From NCBI GenBank assembly GCA_018826895.1, contig JAHJYA010000098.1, forward strand, positions 1-56,691: DNA of 56,691 nucleotides, read 5' to 3'. A program made the position numbers and the translations under genes. Shown piece after piece: positions 9,154-17,952 of the stretch. Below the pieces are notes generated by a model. That model did not search any database, was not told where the DNA came from, and saw nothing but the letters and a program-made list of their open reading frames with translations. How positions within the stretch are numbered: the stretch's first letter is position 1; each line of letters opens with the position of its first letter. Source of the stretch: Gammaproteobacteria bacterium (GTDB lineage: Bacteria > Pseudomonadota > Gammaproteobacteria > Pseudomonadales > Pseudomonadaceae).

Positions 9154-9486
9154 TTAGGACTGCGGACGCGCGGCTTTTTCCGCGTGCCCGGACAAACCAA
9201 AGCGCCGGTCCAGTTCGTCCAGTACAGCCTGGGGGTGCTGGCCGAGAGCGGCGAGCATGACCATGCTGTGGAACCAGAGGTCGGCGGTTTCGTAGATCAG
9301 GTCACTGCAATCGCCACTGCTGGCGGCATCCTTGGCGGCGAGGATGGTTTCCACCGACTCCTCACCGACTTTCTCCAGAATCTTGTTCAGGCCCTTGTGG
9401 TACAGGCTGGCGACATAGGAGCTGTCAGCCGCTGCGCCTTTGCGCGCTTCCAGAACCTCGGCCAGGCGGATCAGGGTGTCACTCAT
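9154..9486 (-). CDS. hisE: Phosphoribosyl-ATP pyrophosphatase
   Basis: 110-residue all-alpha MazG-like pyrophosphatase, second step of histidine biosynthesis (PR-ATP to PR-AMP). The metal-binding motif [13 protein letters not shown] with later ETADLWFH is intact. ATG 9486 is chosen: AGGA lies about 8 nt upstream and the family N-terminus begins [13 protein letters not shown]; the longer frame is just read-through of hisI. It overlaps the end of hisI by 8 nt, so the two separate enzymes are translated together instead of fused as in enterobacteria. Confidence 0.95.
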   Translation of the reverse strand: MSDTLIRLAEVLEARKGAAADSSYVASLYHKGLNKILEKVGEESVETILAAKDAASSGDCSDLIYETADLWFHSMVMLAALGQHPQAVLDELDRRFGLSGHAEKAARPQS

Positions 9487-9874
9487 GGGGCTGTCCTGAG
9501 TAAATAGCATGCGGGTCTTTGAGCACGGCGTCGACGGTCTTCCAGGCGCCCTGATCAAAGACGCGGTAGAAACAACTCTCGCGGCCGGTGTGACAGGCGA
9601 TGCCGCCCAGCTGTTCGACCATCAGAATGACCACATCGGCATCGCAATCCAGGCGCAGCTCATGCAGTTTCTGCACGTGTCCGGACTCTTCGCCCTTGCG
9701 CCAGAGTTTGCCACGCGAGCGCGACCAGTAGATCGCGCGCTGCTCAGTGGCGGTTAGGCTCAGCGCCTCGCGGTTCATCCAGGCCATCATCAGCACGCGG
9801 CCTGTGCGGTAGTCCTGGGCGATGGCCGGGACCAGGCCATCGTTGTTCCAGTTGATTTCGTCTAGCCAGTTCAT
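9479..9874 (-). CDS. hisI: Phosphoribosyl-AMP cyclohydrolase
   Basis: 131-residue monofunctional cyclohydrolase, third step of histidine biosynthesis. Metal ligands are visible in [12 protein letters not shown] (Mg site aspartates) and in the zinc-site cysteines of [15 protein letters not shown]. It lies 82 bp after ubiB on the same strand and overlaps hisE. Coupling of hisIE with tatABC is usual in Pseudomonas. Confidence 0.96.
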   Translation of the reverse strand: MNWLDEINWNNDGLVPAIAQDYRTGRVLMMAWMNREALSLTATEQRAIYWSRSRGKLWRKGEESGHVQKLHELRLDCDADVVILMVEQLGGIACHTGRESCFYRVFDQGAWKTVDAVLKDPHAIYSGQPHE

Positions 9875-9956
9875 TGCAGGTTCCGTGGTGATCGGGTGCG
9901 CTGGTGGGCTGCTGCCGCGCGAAGTTGCCCAGTCTGCCAGTGGTCGCCGAGATTGG

Positions 9957-11564
9957 CTATCGGCGCAGGATCAGATAAAGCCCGCTGGCGCCCATTAGCC
10001 AGGCCGGCCAGGCAGTGAGCGACTGGACGTCCGCAAGGCTCAGGCCCAACGCGACCGCCCCGGCGACCAGCGCTGCACCCAGTAAGCGCAGCAGGCGACT
10101 GTCGTTACGCTGAGCCCAGGGCGGTGGCGGATCATAGGCATGGGGCTGGGCCATGCGCTCCAGCAGGCTGCGGGTCATATTGGCCAGGTGCGGCACCTGC
10201 TCGACCTGGCTTTGCAGGTTGTTCAGCAGGCTGCGCGGGCTGACCCGTTCGCGCATCCAGCGCTCGAGAAACGGTTGCGCCGTGCTCCACAGATCCAGGT
10301 CGGGGTACAGCTGGCGGCCGAGGCCTTCGATGTTGAGCAGGGTTTTTTGCAACAGAACCAGTTGCGGCTGAATTTCCATATTGAAGCGCCGGGCGGTCTG
10401 GAACAGGCGCAGCAGCAGCTGGCCGAAGGAAATGTCCTTCAGAGGGCGCTCAAAGATAGGCTCGCAGACGGTGCGAATCGCTGCCTCGAAATCATTCACC
10501 TGGGTGTCGGCCGGCACCCAGCCGGAATCGATGTGCAGCTGCGCCACGCGGCGGTAGTCGCGCTTGAAGAAGGCCAGCAGGTTACGCGCCAGGTAATCCT
10601 GGTCCTCGGGCGTCAGGCTGCCGATGATCCCGCAGTCCACTGCGATGTACTGAGGGCTCCAGGGCGTGCGGGTGCTGACGAATATGTTGCCGGGGTGCAT
10701 GTCGGCGTGGAAGAAACTGTCGCGGAACACCTGGGTGAAGAATATCTCTACACCGCGCTCTGCCAGCAGCTTCATGTCGGTGCGCTGGTCGGCCAGGGTC
10801 GCCAGGTCGGTGACCTGGATGCCGTAGATGCGTTCCATGACCAGCACGCTCGGGCGGCACAGGTCCCAGTACACCTGGGGCACATAGAGCAGTGGCGAGT
10901 TCTCGAAGTTGCGCCGCAGCTGGCTGGAGTTAGCCGCCTCGCGCAGCAGGTCGAGTTCGTCGAAGATGGTTTTTTCGTAGTCGCTGACCACTTCCACCGG
11001 GCGCAGACGGCGCGCTTCACTGGAGGCGCGCTCAGCGATGCGGGCGAGCAGGAACAGCCAGGCGATGTCCTGCTTGATCACCGGTTTGAGGCCTGGGCGG
11101 ATGACCTTGACCACCACTTCTTCGCCGCTTTTCAACTGCGCCGTGTGCACCTGAGCGACCGAGGCCGAGGCCAGGGGCAGGCTGTCGAAACGAGCGAATA
11201 CCTCGCTCACCGGGGCGCCCAGTTGCGCCTCGATCAGCGCTTGCGCCTTGGCCGGGTCGAACGGCGGCACTTGGTCTTGCAGCTTCGCCAGTTCATCGGC
11301 GATATCCAACGGCAGCAAGTCGCGGCGGGTCGACAGCACCTGGCCGAATTTGATGAAGATTGGCCCCAGGGCCTCCAGCGCCAAGCGCAGGCGAGCACCG
11401 CGCGACAGCGCCGAGGGTGCACGCGGGAGCCAGCGCCACGGCAGGACGAAGCGCAGCGCACGCAGCCAGAATGGCAGCGGCAGGGCGAACAGCAAGTCGT
11501 CCAGTTGATAGCGGATCACGACGCGTTGAATGTGCAGCAGGCGACGCAGGGCAAGCAGCTTCAT
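9957..11564 (-). CDS. ubiB: Ubiquinone biosynthesis kinase-like protein UbiB
   Basis: 535-residue UbiB/ADCK family atypical kinase-like ATPase needed for ubiquinone synthesis. The family-specific K-x-G-Q motif is in [17 protein letters not shown] near residues 70-85, an Ala-rich loop and ATP-binding lysine region ([10 protein letters not shown]) follow, and the catalytic loop [11 protein letters not shown] is clear. Two C-terminal membrane helices anchor it in the inner membrane. The ATG overlaps the ubiJ stop (ATGA), matching its role alongside UbiJ in the Ubi complex. Confidence 0.96.
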   Translation of the reverse strand: MKLLALRRLLHIQRVVIRYQLDDLLFALPLPFWLRALRFVLPWRWLPRAPSALSRGARLRLALEALGPIFIKFGQVLSTRRDLLPLDIADELAKLQDQVPPFDPAKAQALIEAQLGAPVSEVFARFDSLPLASASVAQVHTAQLKSGEEVVVKVIRPGLKPVIKQDIAWLFLLARIAERASSEARRLRPVEVVSDYEKTIFDELDLLREAANSSQLRRNFENSPLLYVPQVYWDLCRPSVLVMERIYGIQVTDLATLADQRTDMKLLAERGVEIFFTQVFRDSFFHADMHPGNIFVSTRTPWSPQYIAVDCGIIGSLTPEDQDYLARNLLAFFKRDYRRVAQLHIDSGWVPADTQVNDFEAAIRTVCEPIFERPLKDISFGQLLLRLFQTARRFNMEIQPQLVLLQKTLLNIEGLGRQLYPDLDLWSTAQPFLERWMRERVSPRSLLNNLQSQVEQVPHLANMTRSLLERMAQPHAYDPPPPWAQRNDSRLLRLLGAALVAGAVALGLSLADVQSLTAWPAWLMGASGLYLILRR

Positions 11565-12178
11565 GCGGAGGGCTTATGCGATTGGGCAAGGCGCTCGATA
11601 CGGGCATCGAGGCGGTCGAGGTCGAGCTTGAGGCGGTCGAGCTCGGCGAAACGCGCATCGGCTTCGCGTTGGCCAACCAGGCTGCGTGACTCTTCACTGA
11701 GGTAATCGGCCAGGTTCAGGCGCAGGCTGTCGAGGGCCTGCTGGCTCCAGCCGAAACGGCTGCGCAGATGGCCGCTGAGCAACTGGCTACCGACCGGGCC
11801 GAGCCAGCGCGAGAGTTCGTATTCCCAGTCCAGTTCGAGGTCTTGCAGGATGCCGGCCAGCTCCAGCAGCAGGGCGCTGTCACCTTCCAGGCTGACCTCG
11901 GGGCTGTGCAGGATACGCGTCTTGTCCGCACTGGTAGCCAAGCGCAGCAGGCCGGCTGCGGAGGCGCGCAGCACACAGTCGGCTTCTGCGGCCCACTGGC
12001 TGGCCAGTTGCAGGCCGTTGGCGCTGGGCAGAATAAACAGTTGCAGGCTGGGGGACGCGCATTCCACGGCAATCACCCGGCCGCTGAGCCGCGCCAGGCG
12101 CGGCAGCGCGGTGCTGTCCATGGCCAACACACGATTGAGACCCAGCTCGACGCCGGCCAGCAGCCCGGTTAGCACCAT
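11561..12178 (-). CDS. ubiJ: Ubiquinone biosynthesis accessory factor UbiJ
   Basis: 205-residue UbiJ with an N-terminal SCP2-like lipid-binding domain (about 10-110) and a C-terminal helical coiled region ending [20 protein letters not shown]. UbiJ organises the soluble Ubi metabolon and binds lipid intermediates. ATG 12178 is chosen because the family N-terminus ([15 protein letters not shown]) begins there; the longer frame runs into a repeat element. The MITE-like element ends only 1-2 bp upstream of this ATG, so the ribosome-binding region (a weak GGGAA) is supplied by the element. UbiJ overlaps ubiB by 4 nt. Confidence 0.9.
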   Translation of the reverse strand: MVLTGLLAGVELGLNRVLAMDSTALPRLARLSGRVIAVECASPSLQLFILPSANGLQLASQWAAEADCVLRASAAGLLRLATSADKTRILHSPEVSLEGDSALLLELAGILQDLELDWEYELSRWLGPVGSQLLSGHLRSRFGWSQQALDSLRLNLADYLSEESRSLVGQREADARFAELDRLKLDLDRLDARIERLAQSHKPSA

Positions 12179-12179
12179 G

Positions 12180-12447
12180 AGGGTCTGTTCCCGTTTCGAC
12201 GCGAGCCGCGTTGCTGCGCCAAATGGTGCCAGGCAAGGCGTGGGACGCAGGGAATGGTTGTTCCCTTGCCAAGTCCCACAACGCAGCATGGCACCATTTG
12301 CCGCGCAACCCGAAGGGCCGGGCCAGTTTTTGCGCGGTGCTGCGTTATTCGTCGTTCATTTGGAATAACCAAACTTCTCTCCTCATGCCTTGCCCCGCGC
12401 AAAAACTGGCTCCGGCGCGGCCGCGAGCGAAAACGGGAACAGACCCT
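12180..12447. mobile_element. MITE-like inverted-repeat element between ubiE and ubiJ
   Basis: A 268-bp non-coding element with perfect 17-bp terminal inverted repeats (AGGGTCTGTTCCCGTTT at 12180-12196 and its complement at 12431-12447), continuing as imperfect similarity for about 30 bp. Inside are two large stem-loops. One has arms GCCAGTTTTTGCGCGG / CCGCGCAAAAACTGGC; the other has CAAATGGTGCCA-type arms with nested GTGGGAC/GTCCCAC and GGCAAGG/CCTTGCC pairs. There is no transposase. It fills the whole ubiE-ubiJ gap, touching the ubiE stop codon. A structured-RNA origin is the alternative; mobility is inference from the terminal repeats. Confidence 0.6.
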
Positions 12448-13216
12448 ACGGTTTGATGCCGCGATGCAGGGCGACAATGCCGCCGGTCATGTTGTGGTAG
12501 GTCACGGGCTCGAAGCCGGCGTCAATCATCATCGCCTTGAGCGTGTCCTGGTCGGGGTGCATGCGGATCGACTCGGCCAGGTAGCGGTAGCTGTCGGCGT
12601 CGTTGGTGATCAGCTTGCCGGCCAGCGGCATAAAGCGGAACGAATAGGCGTCGTAGAACTTCGACAGCAGGTCGCTGGAGGGTTTGGAGAACTCCAGTAC
12701 CAGCAGGCGGCCGCCGGGCTTGAGCACGCGCAGCATGGAGCGCAGGGCGTCTTCCTTGTGCGTCACGTTGCGCAGGCCGAAAGCGATGGTCACCACGTCG
12801 AAATGGTTGTCCGGGAAGGGCAGTTTTTCCGCATCGGCCTGGACGAATTTGACGTTGCCGGCCACGCCCTTGTCGAGCAGGCGGTCACGGCCGACCTTGA
12901 GCATCGACTCGTTAATGTCAGCCAGCACCACTTCGCCGGTCGGCCCGACCAGGCTGGCGAATTTGCGCGTCAGGTCGCCCGTGCCGCCGGCGATGTCGAG
13001 CACCCGGTTGCCGTTGCGTACACCGGACAGTTCGATGGTGAAGCGCTTCCACAGGCGGTGCATGCCGCCGGAGAGCACATCGTTCATCAGGTCGTACTTG
13101 GCGGCGACCGAGTGGAACACTTCGGCGACTTTCTCTGCTTTCTGGCTTTCCGGGACATCCTGGAAGCCGAAGTGGGTGGTCGGTTCGCTGTCGTGGCGCT
13201 TGTGCGGATCGTTCAT
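12446..13216 (-). CDS. ubiE: Ubiquinone/menaquinone C-methyltransferase
   Basis: 256-residue SAM-dependent methyltransferase catalysing the C-methylation of the demethoxy-quinone ring in ubiquinone (and menaquinone) synthesis. Motif [16 protein letters not shown], the acidic partner region [12 protein letters not shown] and [16 protein letters not shown] are all intact, and the C-terminus GGIVALHRG matches the family. ATG 13216 is chosen from the family N-terminus ([11 protein letters not shown]); no better start is found upstream. It is the first gene of the ubiE-ubiJ-ubiB run, now separated from ubiJ by the MITE-like element. Confidence 0.97.
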   Translation of the reverse strand: MNDPHKRHDSEPTTHFGFQDVPESQKAEKVAEVFHSVAAKYDLMNDVLSGGMHRLWKRFTIELSGVRNGNRVLDIAGGTGDLTRKFASLVGPTGEVVLADINESMLKVGRDRLLDKGVAGNVKFVQADAEKLPFPDNHFDVVTIAFGLRNVTHKEDALRSMLRVLKPGGRLLVLEFSKPSSDLLSKFYDAYSFRFMPLAGKLITNDADSYRYLAESIRMHPDQDTLKAMMIDAGFEPVTYHNMTGGIVALHRGIKP

Positions 13217-13371
13217 GTCGCCCTTACCTAGCCGAGGCTGAATCTGAATGGCGGCCATTCTAAACCCGCCACCGCATCCCTGTCTTGGCATGCGCCACGG
13301 CGAACCGCTGCGTCGCTCCTGGCCGGGCTGCTATAGTCGCGCGACCTAAAGTCGCAGGCAGGAGTTGGACA

Positions 13372-13650
13372 ATGGCGAAAATCACCGTGGAGCGCGAGCA
13401 CGCTCTGGGTCGTGAGGCGGCGCGAGCTAAGGCGGAGCAGTTGGCTGAACGCCTGGCGCGGGAGTTCGATGTGACCTATCAATGGCAGGGCGACACCCTG
13501 CTGTTCAAACGCAGCGGCGCCGACGGCAGTATCGCGGTCAGTGATGATCGGGTGCGCGTGGAACTGAAACTGGGTCTGCTGCTGTCGGCCATGAGCGGCA
13601 TCATCAAGCGCGAAATCGAGCAGGTGCTGGATAAAAGCCTGGTTGCCTGA
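13372..13650 (+). CDS. Polyhydroxyalkanoic acid system family protein
   Basis: 92-residue small protein of the PHA granule-region family that accompanies pha genes in Pseudomonas. It starts MAKITVEREHALG, has an Ala/Arg/Glu helix and a C-terminal segment LGLLLSAMSGIIKREIEQVL. The function is not established; it may bind granules or DNA. CAGGAG lies 7 nt before the ATG at 13372; the in-frame ATG 87 nt upstream lacks such a site. A TATAGT box at 13332-13337 could be its -10 element but the -35 is weak. It is divergent from ubiE and 144 bp ahead of phaI. Confidence 0.85.
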   Translation: MAKITVEREHALGREAARAKAEQLAERLAREFDVTYQWQGDTLLFKRSGADGSIAVSDDRVRVELKLGLLLSAMSGIIKREIEQVLDKSLVA

Positions 13651-13683
13651 TTGGTGCCGCGACATAGGTCTTTATGCGCAGAG

Positions 13684-13712
13684 TTGGCGTCAACGTGCAG
13701 CCCTAGTATGTA
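13684..13712 (+). promoter_or_regulatory. Possible phaI promoter
   Basis: TTGGCG (13684-13689) and TATGTA (13707-13712) are separated by 17 bp, about 80 bp ahead of the phaI start. Only partial matches to the sigma-70 consensus; offered as a candidate. Confidence 0.3.
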
Positions 13713-13794
13713 GATTCTAATTTTTCTGAGTACGGTGTATCTCAAGCCTGCATTTCGTGGGCGATTCCTCAAACCACCGCGCGTGAGGTGCACC

Positions 13795-14241
13795 ATGTCC
13801 AAGGTTGCCGTCAGGAAAAAACTCGAAGCCGAAGTGGATGCCAAGGCCACTGTGCTGACCGATGTCAAAGTATACGCCCGCAAGATCTGGCTGGCTGGCC
13901 TGGGTGCCTACGCCAAGGCTGGTCAGGAAGGCGCCGATTACTTCAAAACGCTGGTCAAGGCCGGTGAAGGCGTCGAAAAGCAGGGCAAAAAACAGGTTGC
14001 AGCGCAGATCGATGCGGCGAATAGCCAGATCGATGGTGTTAAAAGCACTGTGACCAGCAATGTGCAGAGCGTGAAGGGCAAGGTCGATCTGCAGCTCGAC
14101 AAGATCGAGAAGGCATTCGACAGTCGTGTCGCGGGTGCGCTCAATCGCATCGGTATCCCGTCCAAGCAAGACGTCGATGCACTCTCTGCTAAGCTGGATG
14201 AGCTGAGCGCGTTGCTCGAGCACGTCGCGCGTACCAAATAA
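13795..14241 (+). CDS. phaI: Phasin PhaI
   Basis: 148-residue phasin that coats medium-chain PHA granules. After a short N-terminal segment comes the phasin motif ARKIWLAGLGAYAKAG, then long amphipathic Ala/Lys/Glu-rich helices (about 45-110) and a short C-terminal leucine-heptad region (DALSAKLDELSALLEHV) that mediates oligomerisation. ATG 13795 follows GTGAGG and matches the family start (MSKVAV). phaF follows 10 nt later with a homologous N-terminal domain, so the operon is phaI-phaF as in other pseudomonads. Confidence 0.93.
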   Translation: MSKVAVRKKLEAEVDAKATVLTDVKVYARKIWLAGLGAYAKAGQEGADYFKTLVKAGEGVEKQGKKQVAAQIDAANSQIDGVKSTVTSNVQSVKGKVDLQLDKIEKAFDSRVAGALNRIGIPSKQDVDALSAKLDELSALLEHVARTK

Positions 14242-14251
14242 GGAGAGCAGG

Positions 14252-15022
14252 ATGGCTGTCAAAAAGAAAACCGAAAAACAGACCAGCTCCTGGATCGGCG
14301 AGGTTGAGAAATACTCGCGTCAGATCTGGTTGGCCGGCCTAGGCGCATACTCCAAGGTCAGTAAGGACGGTACCAAGCTGTTCGATACCCTGGTCAAGGA
14401 TGGCGAGAAAGCCGAGAAAGTGGCCAAGACCGAAGTCGACAAGCAGGTTGGCGCTGTGAAGACCAGCGTGGGCAGCACCGTGGGTTCGGCCAAGTCGCGT
14501 GTTGACGAGGTCAAAGGCAAGGCGATCGGTAAGTGGGGCGAACTCGAAGAAGCCTTCGACAAACGCCTCAACAGCGCTATTTCGCGTCTGGGCGTGCCCA
14601 GCCGCAATGAAGTAAAGGCGCTGAATGAGAAGATCGACAGCCTGACCAAGCAGATCGAGACGCTTACCGGCGTGTCGGTCAAATCGGTCAAGCCGGCCGC
14701 CAAGCCTGCTGCCAAGGTTGCTGCTAAACCCGCACCGAAAGCCGCTGCCAAGCCGATGAAAGCGCCGGTCAAAGCACCTGCCAAAGTCGCTGCGGCCAAG
14801 CCGGCACCGGCTAAAGCGGCCGCCAAACCAGCAGCTAAACCGGCTGCCAAGGCTGCACCGAAACCTGCGGTCAAACCCGCTGCCAAGCCAGCCGCAGTGA
14901 AAAAGCCAGCCGCGCCCAAGGCCCCGAAAGCGGCTGCCAAACCAGCCGCCGCCAAGCCAGTTGCACCGGCCGCCGCAGCGCCTGTCGAAGCCACTCCGGT
15001 AGCACCTACCACCGCGTCCTGA
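14252..15022 (+). CDS. phaF: Granule-associated phasin and regulator PhaF
   Basis: 256-residue two-domain protein. Residues 1-140 are a phasin domain homologous to PhaI (RQIWLAGLGAYSKV motif, leucine-zipper-like NEKIDSLTKQIETL). Residues about 145-250 are a highly basic tail built of repeated K-P-A-A units (with KPAPKAAAKP variants), resembling histone H1; in P. putida this tail binds DNA and segregates granules between daughter cells. GGAGAG precedes the start. The palindromic terminator at 15041-15067 follows the stop by 18 bp and doubles as the left border of the integrated element. Confidence 0.95.
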   Translation: MAVKKKTEKQTSSWIGEVEKYSRQIWLAGLGAYSKVSKDGTKLFDTLVKDGEKAEKVAKTEVDKQVGAVKTSVGSTVGSAKSRVDEVKGKAIGKWGELEEAFDKRLNSAISRLGVPSRNEVKALNEKIDSLTKQIETLTGVSVKSVKPAAKPAAKVAAKPAPKAAAKPMKAPVKAPAKVAAAKPAPAKAAAKPAAKPAAKAAPKPAVKPAAKPAAVKKPAAPKAPKAAAKPAAAKPVAPAAAAPVEATPVAPTTAS

Positions 15023-15040
15023 TTCACCTGGTACGCTCAC

Positions 15041-15067
15041 AAACGCCCGGCCTTGTGCCGGGCGTTT
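15041..15067. repeat. attL: 27-bp repeat, also phaF terminator
   Basis: Arms AAACGCCCGGC and GCCGGGCGTTT around the loop CTTGT make an 11-bp stem followed by TTTTCGTTT, a rho-independent terminator for phaF. The same 27 bases recur at 22475-22501, with both flanks differing, which defines the left attachment site of the element. Confidence 0.88.
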
Positions 15068-15189
15068 TCGTTTCCAGGAATATCTGCTGAAGTCCCGCAT
15101 GCCCTCATGCAGCCTAGATGGTATAGGCTTTTTGACCTACTCTGTTTCCACCAAGCGCCAGGCAATCCCACAGAAAGCCGCCATCCAAA

Positions 15190-15212
15190 GTATGGGCTGG
15201 AGTATGGGCTGG
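15190..15212 (+). repeat. Tandem GTATGGGCTGG repeats near left end
   Basis: GTATGGGCTGG occurs at 15190-15200 and again at 15202-15212, a 12-bp spacing, just upstream of the integrase gene. A matching pair lies near the right end at 22405-22427 in the same orientation. They are probably arm-type binding sites for the integrase or its directionality factor. A diverged copy, GTATAGGCTT, starts at 15121. Confidence 0.6.
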
Positions 15213-15236
15213 CGATAAAGTGAACGGAGGGAAGGC

Positions 15237-16508
15237 ATGGGCACGCTGACAGCGAAGACAGTAGAAAAGCTGGCGAAAGCCGCCGTAGTTGGCATGACTG
15301 GCGACGGTGGTGGGCTGTACTTCAAAGTTGGTAAGTCTGGTGGGGCGAGCTGGATATTCCGCTACAAGATCGCAGGCAGGGGCCGTGACATGGGTGTTGG
15401 CAAATACCCGGAGATAACCCTGGCCAGCGCCCGCGAAAAGGCCGCAGATGCTCGCAAGCTGACCAAGGCCGGCCACGATCCGCTAGCCGCCCGTGATTCC
15501 GAACGCGAACACAAACGCCTGACAGCAGAAGCGGAACGAGCGAGGGAAGCCAGGAGAGTGGCGTTTGAAACGCTGGCCACTGACTACTTGGCCGCGCATG
15601 GCTCACACTGGTCAGTATCATGGCGTAAAGGCTGGTTGCGTAAGCTGGAGCTGTACGCCTTTCCACATATCGGCAAGCTACCAGCCGATAAGATTGAAAC
15701 CGAGCATGTGTTGAGAGTGCTGCAACCCATCTGGGCGACCAAGACGCGCACCGCCGACGAAGTACGTGGACAACTTGAGCAAATTCTCGACGCTGCCAAA
15801 TCACGCAACCTACGCGAAGGGGAAAACCCGGCACGCTGGCGCGGACACCTAGATAACCTGCTGAGCAAAGCCGAGAAGAAGAAGGCAAGAAAGCGCCAGC
15901 ACTTCGCGGCCATGAAGTGGCAGGACATAGGCGGGCTGATGAGGAAGCTAAGCCAGGATGAAAGCCGGGTGGCTGTGGCACTGCAACTGCTGCTGTTTAC
16001 AGGCGCGCGCTCGCATATGGTTCGCTTCGCGACATGGGATGAGATCGACTTGCAGGCCCGCACCTGGTCGTTACCTGCCGAGCGCATGAAAACAGGCAAA
16101 CCTTTTGTTGTGCCTCTAGCTGATGAGGTTGTTGAGTTGTTAGAGAGTCTGCCCCCAGTTGGCGAAAGCCCCTACCTCTTCCCTGGCATTGGCCGCAGTG
16201 GAGTTATCCATGATGACGCTATGCGTGATCGGCTTATATCGCATGGATATGCAGGCCTGACTGTCCACGGCTTCCGCTCAACGTTTCGCGACTGGGCAGG
16301 CGAGTGCACCCACTACCCCCGCGAAATCTGCGAAATGGCTTTGGCGCACGATGAGCGGGACCAGACTGAAGGAGCCTACTCACGTACAGATTTTCTTGAG
16401 AAGCGCCGGGGCTTGATGGCCGACTGGGCGAGCTACGCGGTTAGCACTCCTTCTGATAACGTCATCCAGGGCGCGTTTGGTAGGCAGGCGCAGCGAGTTG
16501 GAGATTGA
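15237..16508 (+). CDS. int: P4-type tyrosine integrase
   Basis: 423-residue tyrosine recombinase of the P4/CP4 type. Residues 1-90 form the DUF4102 arm-binding domain (GGGLYFKVGKSGGASWIFRY, then GKYPEITLASAREKA). A SAM-like core-binding domain spans about 105-205. The catalytic domain has Arg258 (TGARSHM), His344 and Arg347 (HGFRSTFRDWAGE), His371 (LAHDERD) and nucleophile Tyr381 (GAYSRTD), followed by the family tail EKRRGLMADWASY. All catalytic residues are present. ACGGAGGGAAGGC precedes the ATG. It lies at the left border, as expected, but the target is a terminator palindrome and not the tRNA end used by most relatives. Confidence 0.95.
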   Translation: MGTLTAKTVEKLAKAAVVGMTGDGGGLYFKVGKSGGASWIFRYKIAGRGRDMGVGKYPEITLASAREKAADARKLTKAGHDPLAARDSEREHKRLTAEAERAREARRVAFETLATDYLAAHGSHWSVSWRKGWLRKLELYAFPHIGKLPADKIETEHVLRVLQPIWATKTRTADEVRGQLEQILDAAKSRNLREGENPARWRGHLDNLLSKAEKKKARKRQHFAAMKWQDIGGLMRKLSQDESRVAVALQLLLFTGARSHMVRFATWDEIDLQARTWSLPAERMKTGKPFVVPLADEVVELLESLPPVGESPYLFPGIGRSGVIHDDAMRDRLISHGYAGLTVHGFRSTFRDWAGECTHYPREICEMALAHDERDQTEGAYSRTDFLEKRRGLMADWASYAVSTPSDNVIQGAFGRQAQRVGD

Positions 16509-16511
16509 CGA

Positions 16512-17150
16512 GTGAGACGTGACCATCAGTTGCTTCAATGGCTTTCGGTTGATCAGGCGCTGGAGAGTCTGCGCAGTATGACCAAGCAGCCGATCTCGGA
16601 AGCGGATTTGATCAGTCAGTGCGAGGAGGGCAACTGCGGTGCCTTCGTGAAGGTGAGTGCGACCGAAGGAAAATCGTTAGATGCCCTGGTCGACGAGTTG
16701 GGTGAGTGGAACTTCCAGGTGTTTGGGGCTGGTTATCAGCAAGTCAGTAGCCCGGCGGCTCTGCTCCACAATAGAAAAAGCGGACCCATCGCTGCGCAAC
16801 TGGTTGGGGCTGTACGGACGTCATTGCATCTGGAGTGCCCTGAAACGGAGGACGTGTTCTGGGAGGCCAGCGTTGCTCCCCAGGAGCAGTCGCTCTACTT
16901 CAAGCGGTTAGAAATTGACCGTCTTGCAGGGTTGATCAATGGAGCGGATGAGCTTGAGCCGCGCGTGCAAACCAGTGTGGCGCGGTTGCTATCAATCATG
17001 GCAGATATGGCTGAGCTAGATATTAGTAAGCCCAAAAAGGCTGCGGATGTGCTTTGCAAGTACGCCGCGTCGAAAGGTCTCAAGCCTCTGAGTCCTACCA
17101 CAATTAAGAAGTACGTCGAATGGGCTTTGGACTCAAGGTCGCCAGATTAA
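16512..17150 (+). CDS. Hypothetical protein of the element
   Basis: 212-residue protein I do not recognise. It starts with GTG at 16512, 4 bp after the integrase stop, so it is probably in the same transcript. It has an N-terminal Asp/Glu-rich helical region, a middle with FWEASVAPQEQSLYFKRLEI and a C-terminal part (about 150-212) that looks helical and ends in TTIKKYVEWALDS, reminiscent of a small DNA-binding helical motif. No membrane segment or signal peptide. A regulatory or accessory recombination role is only a guess from its place between the integrase and the AlpA-like gene. Confidence 0.7.
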   Translation: MRRDHQLLQWLSVDQALESLRSMTKQPISEADLISQCEEGNCGAFVKVSATEGKSLDALVDELGEWNFQVFGAGYQQVSSPAALLHNRKSGPIAAQLVGAVRTSLHLECPETEDVFWEASVAPQEQSLYFKRLEIDRLAGLINGADELEPRVQTSVARLLSIMADMAELDISKPKKAADVLCKYAASKGLKPLSPTTIKKYVEWALDSRSPD

Positions 17151-17261
17151 TAGCGACTGTTGAACCTGTCCCTGGAGCTAATAGCCCAAATTTCCTTCCT
17201 TTCTCCGTACCTTGCTCCTCGTCAGCCACACAGCGCCAGAGTGCGCCACGGAGCAAATGTA

Positions 17262-17507
17262 ATGGAAAGCAACTTCAATGATGGTCAAGTCCAGCGCCGC
17301 ATCCTTCGACGCCCTGAAGTCGAGATGCGGACTGGATTCAAGCGTGCACACATTTATAACCTAATGAGCCGGGGTCTGTTCCCTAAAGCAGTGCCGATTG
17401 GCTCAAGGGCTGTCGGTTGGGACTCCCTGGCAATTGAGCGCTGGGTGGCGGATCGTCTTGCTGGAGCGCCTTCTTGCCATTCGGGTTCGACTGGGGGCGT
17501 ACAGTGA
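17262..17507 (+). CDS. AlpA-family excisionase/regulator
   Basis: 81-residue winged-HTH protein of the AlpA/MerR-like excisionase type. RRPEVEMRTGFKRAHIYNLMSRGLFPKAV followed by GSRAVGWDSLAIERWVADR is the standard AlpA pattern: recognition helix, turn with Phe-Pro, wing with Gly-Trp, then a final helix. ATG 17262 has CACGGAG upstream; the longer frame to 17160 has no support. AlpA proteins activate or direct excision of P4-type elements. The gene overlaps the next one by 4 nt (GTGA), so AlpA and the resolvase-like protein are made together. Confidence 0.85.
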   Translation: MESNFNDGQVQRRILRRPEVEMRTGFKRAHIYNLMSRGLFPKAVPIGSRAVGWDSLAIERWVADRLAGAPSCHSGSTGGVQ

Positions 17508-17887
17508 GCACGCTTGCGTATGTCCGCGTTAGCGCTGCTCACCCCGGTGAAAAAGATCAGCGCCAGGATATCGCTTTGGCATACCGCATTGAGCACTGGT
17601 TTAAAGATGAAGACCTCAACGGGTCGACATGCATCTTGGAGCTACCCGGCTTCATCGAGCTATGCAAACTCGCCCGGAAAGGCGACACCGTAATCGTGTC
17701 TTCGCTTGAATGTGTAGGCTGCTCAGGTCCGGAGCTATTCGGGGCTTTTCACGCGCTGCGAAAAAGGGGGGTCGGCTTGAAGTCAGTGCGAGGAGAGTTC
17801 GATCTATCGAGCTCTGTCGGAAGAGATCTCTTCAACACGATGGCCTTACTCGCCCGGCTGAAAGATAGGGTCATGGGCTCAAAGTGA
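17504..17887 (+). CDS. Catalytically degenerate serine recombinase N-domain
   Basis: 127-residue protein aligning without gaps to the first half of the intact recombinase at 18088. Ser10 and Arg8 of the active site remain, but Arg47, Arg70 and Arg73 of the intact copy are Leu47, Cys70 and Cys73 here (the D-R-L-G-R block reads E-C-V-G-C). The long E-helix and the C-terminal HTH are absent; the frame ends soon after the catalytic domain. It should not cut DNA. GTG 17504 overlaps the AlpA stop, and the frame is open, so it looks maintained as a small protein and may act as a partner or inhibitor. A decaying duplicate is the alternative. Confidence 0.75.
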   Translation: MSTLAYVRVSAAHPGEKDQRQDIALAYRIEHWFKDEDLNGSTCILELPGFIELCKLARKGDTVIVSSLECVGCSGPELFGAFHALRKRGVGLKSVRGEFDLSSSVGRDLFNTMALLARLKDRVMGSK

Positions 17888-17952
17888 AGGGGCTGGGTGG
17901 AGATACCAAGGATGCGTTCTCCTTCGTGATGACTGCAGCTCAGAAGGTGTAC

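Noticed and set aside
10140..11705. Long plus-strand frame opposite ubiB
   Set aside because: Antisense shadow; UbiB on the minus strand has all family motifs and the shadow has none.
12254..13231. Plus-strand frame spanning the MITE-like element and the ubiE complement
   Set aside because: No coherent domain; most of it is the antisense of ubiE.
14690..15010. Short repeats in phaF considered as a CRISPR-like array
   Set aside because: The repeats are coding K-P-A-A units of irregular length without unique spacers.
14320..15027. Minus-strand frame of Ala/Gly/Leu repeats opposite phaF
   Set aside because: Produced by the KPAA repeat of phaF read backwards; not a membrane protein.
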